Assembly: GCA_006247105.1 (NCBI GenBank)
Contig: CM016927.1
Location: 1,178,001-1,242,000 of the forward strand
Source: Giardia muris
Taxonomy: Eukaryota > Fornicata > Diplomonadida > Hexamitidae
Direction: 5' to 3'
DNA length: 64,000 nt
The notes beneath the pieces are model-generated. The model searched no databases and was not told the origin of the DNA. It saw only the letters and a list, made by a program, of their open reading frames with translations. The position numbers and the translations under genes are program-made. This document shows, piece by piece, positions 60,056 to 64,000 of the stretch (position 1 is its first letter; each line of letters starts with the position of its first letter).

Positions 60056-63000
60056 ATGCCTTTGGTCATCACCAACTCAACCATGAATAGGGCCTGGGCC
60101 GTCCTTGAGGCCTCCGCCGCCTTCTCTCCCGAGACGTCTATTGTTGCGAACGGCGGGTTATTCGTTTTCGCCGAGGAGCTCATCCACCTGACGCTCGAGC
60201 TGGCCGCACACTCGGACCTGCCTTGCGAGAGGATCAGTTCCTTCTATACAAGCACCATCCTTAGCCAGGTCTTCTCGGAAGAGATGATCGAGAGGGTTCT
60301 GAACGTATCGGAGCCGGACCGGGACGAGTCGGCAAAGAGAGAGGTTTTCCCGTCGAGTACTCCCAAGGAGGAGGATGCAGATGCCGTTGGAACGAAACTT
60401 CTGAAACGGTTGGCCCAGATGTTACCTCGAGCGTTCTGTGGGCGCCATCTCAACTCCGTAATAGGCTATCGTTGTCAAACTTGCACCACAGACAAGTACG
60501 CGGTCATCTGCATCGATTGCTTCGATGAACTTGAGCATGTTGGTCATGAGTTCAAATGCTTTCTTAGTAGCGGGATATGTGACTGTGGGTATGAAGACGC
60601 CGCCGGCGTTATTAGTTGCTGTAAGAAGCACGTAGGCACTCATAACGCCCCTCACCCCTTCTGTGCCGTTCGTGAGGAGTTCGGAGATGGCTTCTCCCTC
60701 ACAGCCCTGGCAAACGTAACGATGGTCCTTTTGCTCTCCTTCCTTGGAATAGTCATTTGTGCTCCCGCGAAGTCCGATGGCAGCCGCAATGTTAGCGAGT
60801 ATTTCCGGGCGCAACATGTCATCATGCAGACCCTTTTCCAGCTATTCAAGACCCATACCATCGATAGCTTCTGGCGCGTCTTGGCCCTCTGTTTATCCGC
60901 CGATATCACCCCCGATTTGACGACTAGCGTGCTTCTTGAACGTTCCATAGTCCCCCCTATTGAGTATCGTAGAGGTGAGCTGCTCATCCAGAAGATGCTC
61001 CACGCGCAGGATAGGGTTAGAGACATCTCCCTATACTCCCTCCTAGAATTTCACAGCATAACGGAGGTTCTTCTATGCCTCCCGCTTTTCCTCCAGCTAC
61101 GGAAGGATTGGCCGGTCGATCGCATGACCTATGTCGTCCTCGAGGAGGCCTACCACTCCAGCAAGCCCTCCTGCGACGAGCTCCTCTCCTTCGTCGTCAA
61201 CAATTTCATCTTCGAGCCGTACTATCGGCAATACCTTCACGTCATGCACCAATGGTACGAGCCCGTCAGCACCCTCCAGGTCTTCCGAGCCTCCCTCCTC
61301 AGGTCAAACGAGATGCTCACCCGGGAGACCCTCCTTGACAATTATGTCTGGCATCCTCTTGAACTCTTCACGTCGTCGAGCGGCTTCCTCAATATCTGGC
61401 GCTCCTCCCTCTATAGTCAGGTCCCCACAGCGTACGTGGGTCGCGTCTTGGCCCGTGGCCCCGATAACCCATACTTGCTTCCTGAGATCCGCTACAAAGC
61501 TCACATCGAGAGAAACATCTGGCAGACGGCCGTGGCCCAGCTTTATTCCGATTACAGCCCGCCAGACGCCTTACGACGTATCCTTCCGGCATATGTTCTT
61601 GCGCTCTCCGCGGCCGCAATGCGTTCTCTTGCCTTCCGAGTATACGTCAGCCCTGACCGTGCCCAGCGTCTCCATCGCTATTGTGCCGAGCTATCAGTGG
61701 CAGGATTTGCGTTCGGTAAGGATGAGACGGCAAGGCGTCTCTTGAATGCGTTGATGAATGGAGTCATAGGAGGACTAATTGGTCCCGACCCTTATATCCT
61801 TGTGTGGCCGCCCACGGACGGCCTATATAAGCCTGTCTTCGATGCTAACCGTACGACCCTGTCGGATGTCAATTATATGTCGGTCCTGGGGAACATGGTC
61901 CTAAATGGAAACACGATCATGTCGTACGCGGGGAAGATGATGAACTTCATCGAGAACGTCTACTACGAGCCGGTCGCGGCTCTCTTCTTCTGCCACACGT
62001 TCACGATGCTTAGTGCCCTCGACGTCGTCCAGGTCCTTCGAGGGAAGCACATCGAGTCCGACGACATCTTTTATCAGGGCCGTCTCAACTTCCTCAACTC
62101 GACGCTCTCGTTCATCAACGATTTCTCCTATAGCTCGTGGTTCGCACTCGTCCATGGCCGAACTCACTCCAACGATGAGCGGCAGCGAAAGATATCGAAC
62201 TTCTATACCCTATCCGAGCTCCGTGCGGGGTTTGGACGCTCGGCTGAAGAACGGAAGGCTGATGATGATGCTATCCTGCACTTCGTCATGACCATCCTCA
62301 TGCACGTTATTACTCTCAATTCATCCGAGGCTATGTCCTTCGAGCCCATCTACGCGATCACAGACCTCAAAGCCGAGGACTATTGCCCTTATGCAGACGA
62401 ATACATAGATGCTGAGTCGGAGCGGCAGAAGGATTGGGACATTGTTATGTACCACCCCTTCTACATACCGCTTCACGGCCTCCTGGCATATTCCCTTGAT
62501 GCGGGAGACACGCGCCGCCGAATGGGTATCTCCTCGCGTGGAGCGGAGGATACCCTCATCACCGCACTTTTGGAACTCTCCAAGGCTCAGTATTATCAGG
62601 AGATCACTCCTGAGGAACGGGACCTTCAAAGGACTCACTTCGCGACGATGAAACTTCGTTCCAGCCAGCGGGTGCTTGGGAAGCAGACCATCTTCCGGAA
62701 TGAGGCATGCATAGGAGAGTCTAGCTTACGTACCACGCTTATACTTGAGACTCTCCTTGTTCCAGTCAAACACATTCTCGTCCACATCCTTGCGCATGGT
62801 GGCCACTTGGCACGGACGGGTGTCAATACCCGGATGCTTCTAGGAGTCCTCGCTGAACAGAGCCGGTTTGCAGCCTCTTCCATCCGTTCCACTGGAAGGC
62901 TCATCCAGATAGGTGTCAATGCACTCCTTGCAGAGGGAGGTGTAGACGACTTCTTACAACTGGTGTGGGGCTTGCTTGAGAAGTACCTCCACTTCTCTAA

Positions 63001-64000
63001 CGAGGAGGACAAGAACATCGCCTGTCGTGTCTATCTGCTTCATTTCTTGACGAGTTTGTCCTGTTTCGACTACTCCTTCGTAACGCCAGAGAACCTCATG
63101 CTTACCCTCTACATCGGACATTTCGTCTCGATCCAGGGCGGGTACTCCCACAGCTCTCTCGTCGACCTGTTCATGCGGGCGCCGTTTTGGCATATTCCGG
63201 TCGTCGAGAACCTGCTTTCGCAGCTGTGTGAGCAGGTCCCACGGGCCACTGACATCCCTGAGGTCTACGATCCGAGTTGTAAGAAGAACCTCTATCGAAT
63301 GACTCGCGGCGGATGGGATGCCTCGTCCATTTACTCGCCCATCAAGACGGTGGACGGGTACGTCGACTCATGGGAGCAGTACAACCGAGAGGTGATCTGG
63401 AGGGCTCAGGAGCCTTCCAAGGAGAAGGTTGTCGCGGTTCCTGCATGTATCGCGGGTCCAATGGCGATGACAAGCGTTCCGACAGAAGACCTCGCCCCTC
63501 TCGTCGCGAGACATGGGAACGGGCTCAATCCGGCGCTAGCGAGAGCCATTTTCCTCTCGTCCCGCTGTGCCTTGGAGATTTGCAATGCGGTAAGGACCGT
63601 TATCATAACTACTTGTCAAACCAACGAGCCTAATCGTTTCCTTACCTCGACCGATATTTTGAGCCTTATGAACAGCTTCTACTTACTGCGGTACCACGCC
63701 CTTGAGAGGAGCAACGCTGGGGAGTTTATAGAGCCGGCTCTGATCAAGGAAATCAACAAGACCTACGATGCGCTCTATGACTTGATCATTCGGGAACAGG
63801 AGCGGAACTCAGGGCTTTATATTCTGAGCCCAACGATCCTCGCCTTTTCCCAAACGTACCTATATGCTGGACGGTTTTCCCCTTCACCCGCATCCGCGAC
63901 GCAGACTAAGACGGGGGTGGCGCGTCCGAAGCTAAGGTTTCTGAAGAATAAGCTTCCGCCCCCCAGCGGCTCTCTTTTACTGGCGACGAAGAATAGGATT
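60056..64000 (+). CDS. UBR1-type N-recognin E3 ubiquitin ligase, 5' part
   Basis: The frame is open from the ATG at 60056 to the window edge, 1315 codons, with no stop. Residues 128-192 form a UBR box (CGRHLNSVIGYRCQTC, then DCFDELEHVGHEFKC, ICDCGYEDA and CCKKH), the zinc domain that binds N-terminal degrons. The usual GGG before CDC is SSG, and the Asp after CDCG is Tyr. The following helical region, with YHPFYIPLHGLLAYSLD near residue 800, fits the UBR1/UBR2 body. The RING and cap domains would lie beyond the window. Such ligases feed substrates to the proteasome, often through Cdc48, which is also encoded here. The start follows an A-run (gaagaaaaa). Confidence 0.88.
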   Translation, partial: MPLVITNSTMNRAWAVLEASAAFSPETSIVANGGLFVFAEELIHLTLELAAHSDLPCERISSFYTSTILSQVFSEEMIERVLNVSEPDRDESAKREVFPSSTPKEEDADAVGTKLLKRLAQMLPRAFCGRHLNSVIGYRCQTCTTDKYAVICIDCFDELEHVGHEFKCFLSSGICDCGYEDAAGVISCCKKHVGTHNAPHPFCAVREEFGDGFSLTALANVTMVLLLSFLGIVICAPAKSDGSRNVSEYFRAQHVIMQTLFQLFKTHTIDSFWRVLALCLSADITPDLTTSVLLERSIVPPIEYRRGELLIQKMLHAQDRVRDISLYSLLEFHSITEVLLCLPLFLQLRKDWPVDRMTYVVLEEAYHSSKPSCDELLSFVVNNFIFEPYYRQYLHVMHQWYEPVSTLQVFRASLLRSNEMLTRETLLDNYVWHPLELFTSSSGFLNIWRSSLYSQVPTAYVGRVLARGPDNPYLLPEIRYKAHIERNIWQTAVAQLYSDYSPPDALRRILPAYVLALSAAAMRSLAFRVYVSPDRAQRLHRYCAELSVAGFAFGKDETARRLLNALMNGVIGGLIGPDPYILVWPPTDGLYKPVFDANRTTLSDVNYMSVLGNMVLNGNTIMSYAGKMMNFIENVYYEPVAALFFCHTFTMLSALDVVQVLRGKHIESDDIFYQGRLNFLNSTLSFINDFSYSSWFALVHGRTHSNDERQRKISNFYTLSELRAGFGRSAEERKADDDAILHFVMTILMHVITLNSSEAMSFEPIYAITDLKAEDYCPYADEYIDAESERQKDWDIVMYHPFYIPLHGLLAYSLDAGDTRRRMGISSRGAEDTLITALLELSKAQYYQEITPEERDLQRTHFATMKLRSSQRVLGKQTIFRNEACIGESSLRTTLILETLLVPVKHILVHILAHGGHLARTGVNTRMLLGVLAEQSRFAASSIRSTGRLIQIGVNALLAEGGVDDFLQLVWGLLEKYLHFSNEEDKNIACRVYLLHFLTSLSCFDYSFVTPENLMLTLYIGHFVSIQGGYSHSSLVDLFMRAPFWHIPVVENLLSQLCEQVPRATDIPEVYDPSCKKNLYRMTRGGWDASSIYSPIKTVDGYVDSWEQYNREVIWRAQEPSKEKVVAVPACIAGPMAMTSVPTEDLAPLVARHGNGLNPALARAIFLSSRCALEICNAVRTVIITTCQTNEPNRFLTSTDILSLMNSFYLLRYHALERSNAGEFIEPALIKEINKTYDALYDLIIREQERNSGLYILSPTILAFSQTYLYAGRFSPSPASATQTKTGVARPKLRFLKNKLPPPSGSLLLATKNRI

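Noticed and set aside
1..64000. Spliceosomal introns, CRISPR arrays, telomeric repeats or retrotransposons
   Set aside because: I found no Giardia-type 3' splice motif (CTRACACACAG), no regularly spaced direct repeats, no TAGGG arrays and no reverse transcriptase.

Overview
The window looks like nuclear DNA of a diplomonad of the Giardia lineage. Genes are intron-free as far as I can see, sit on both strands with gaps of 0 to about 100 bases, start just after short A/T-rich patches, and several carry the hexamer AGTRAA at or just after the stop. The gene set fits: NEK-type pseudokinases fused to ankyrin repeats, stand-alone ankyrin proteins (the 'protein 21.1' style), axonemal proteins and two nucleoside transporters. 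TAA, TAG and TGA all act as stops, so this is not a hexamitid with the reassigned code. Base composition leans slightly to G+C by eye. Giardia muris or a relative is possible, but I cannot fix the species.

Layout. 1-7.5 kb: a cut-off coiled-coil gene, a NEK-ankyrin pseudokinase, a CHY/CTCHY/RING E3 ligase, elongation factor 2 and thymidylate kinase. 7.6-14.2 kb: a 1378-residue ankyrin-RING protein and a low-complexity protein. 14.2-24 kb: WDR55/Jip5-like protein, IST1, a coiled-coil protein, DPCD, ribosomal protein uL13, an NHL propeller and two unknowns. 24-31.4 kb: a large cytoskeletal-looking coiled-coil protein and two ENT nucleoside transporters flanking an ankyrin gene and a small gene. 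31.5-34.6 kb: an orphan family B DNA polymerase of the protein-primed type. 34.6-44 kb: a second NEK-ankyrin pseudokinase, a Sec12-like membrane propeller, Cdc48/p97, two unknowns and choline/ethanolamine kinase. 44-52.6 kb: a 1318-residue protein, two tandem ankyrin genes and a tail-anchored protein. 52.6-59.5 kb: SNF1/AMPK-like kinase, Rab escort protein, DRC3, a tRNA-Arg(CCG) and RUVBL2. 60-64 kb: a UBR1-type N-recognin that runs off the end.

Shared themes. Protein turnover is represented by UBR1-like, CHY-RING, ankyrin-RING and Cdc48 proteins. Flagellar biology is represented by DRC3, DPCD and its assembly partner RUVBL2. Membrane traffic is represented by Sec12-like, Rab escort and IST1 proteins. 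Nucleotide and lipid-head-group salvage is represented by the ENT transporters, thymidylate kinase and choline kinase. The outlier is the polymerase at 31.5-34.6 kb. It belongs to the polymerase class of Polinton/Maverick elements, linear plasmids and their viral relatives, yet stands alone among housekeeping genes. Its proofreading motifs look eroded and motif C is altered.
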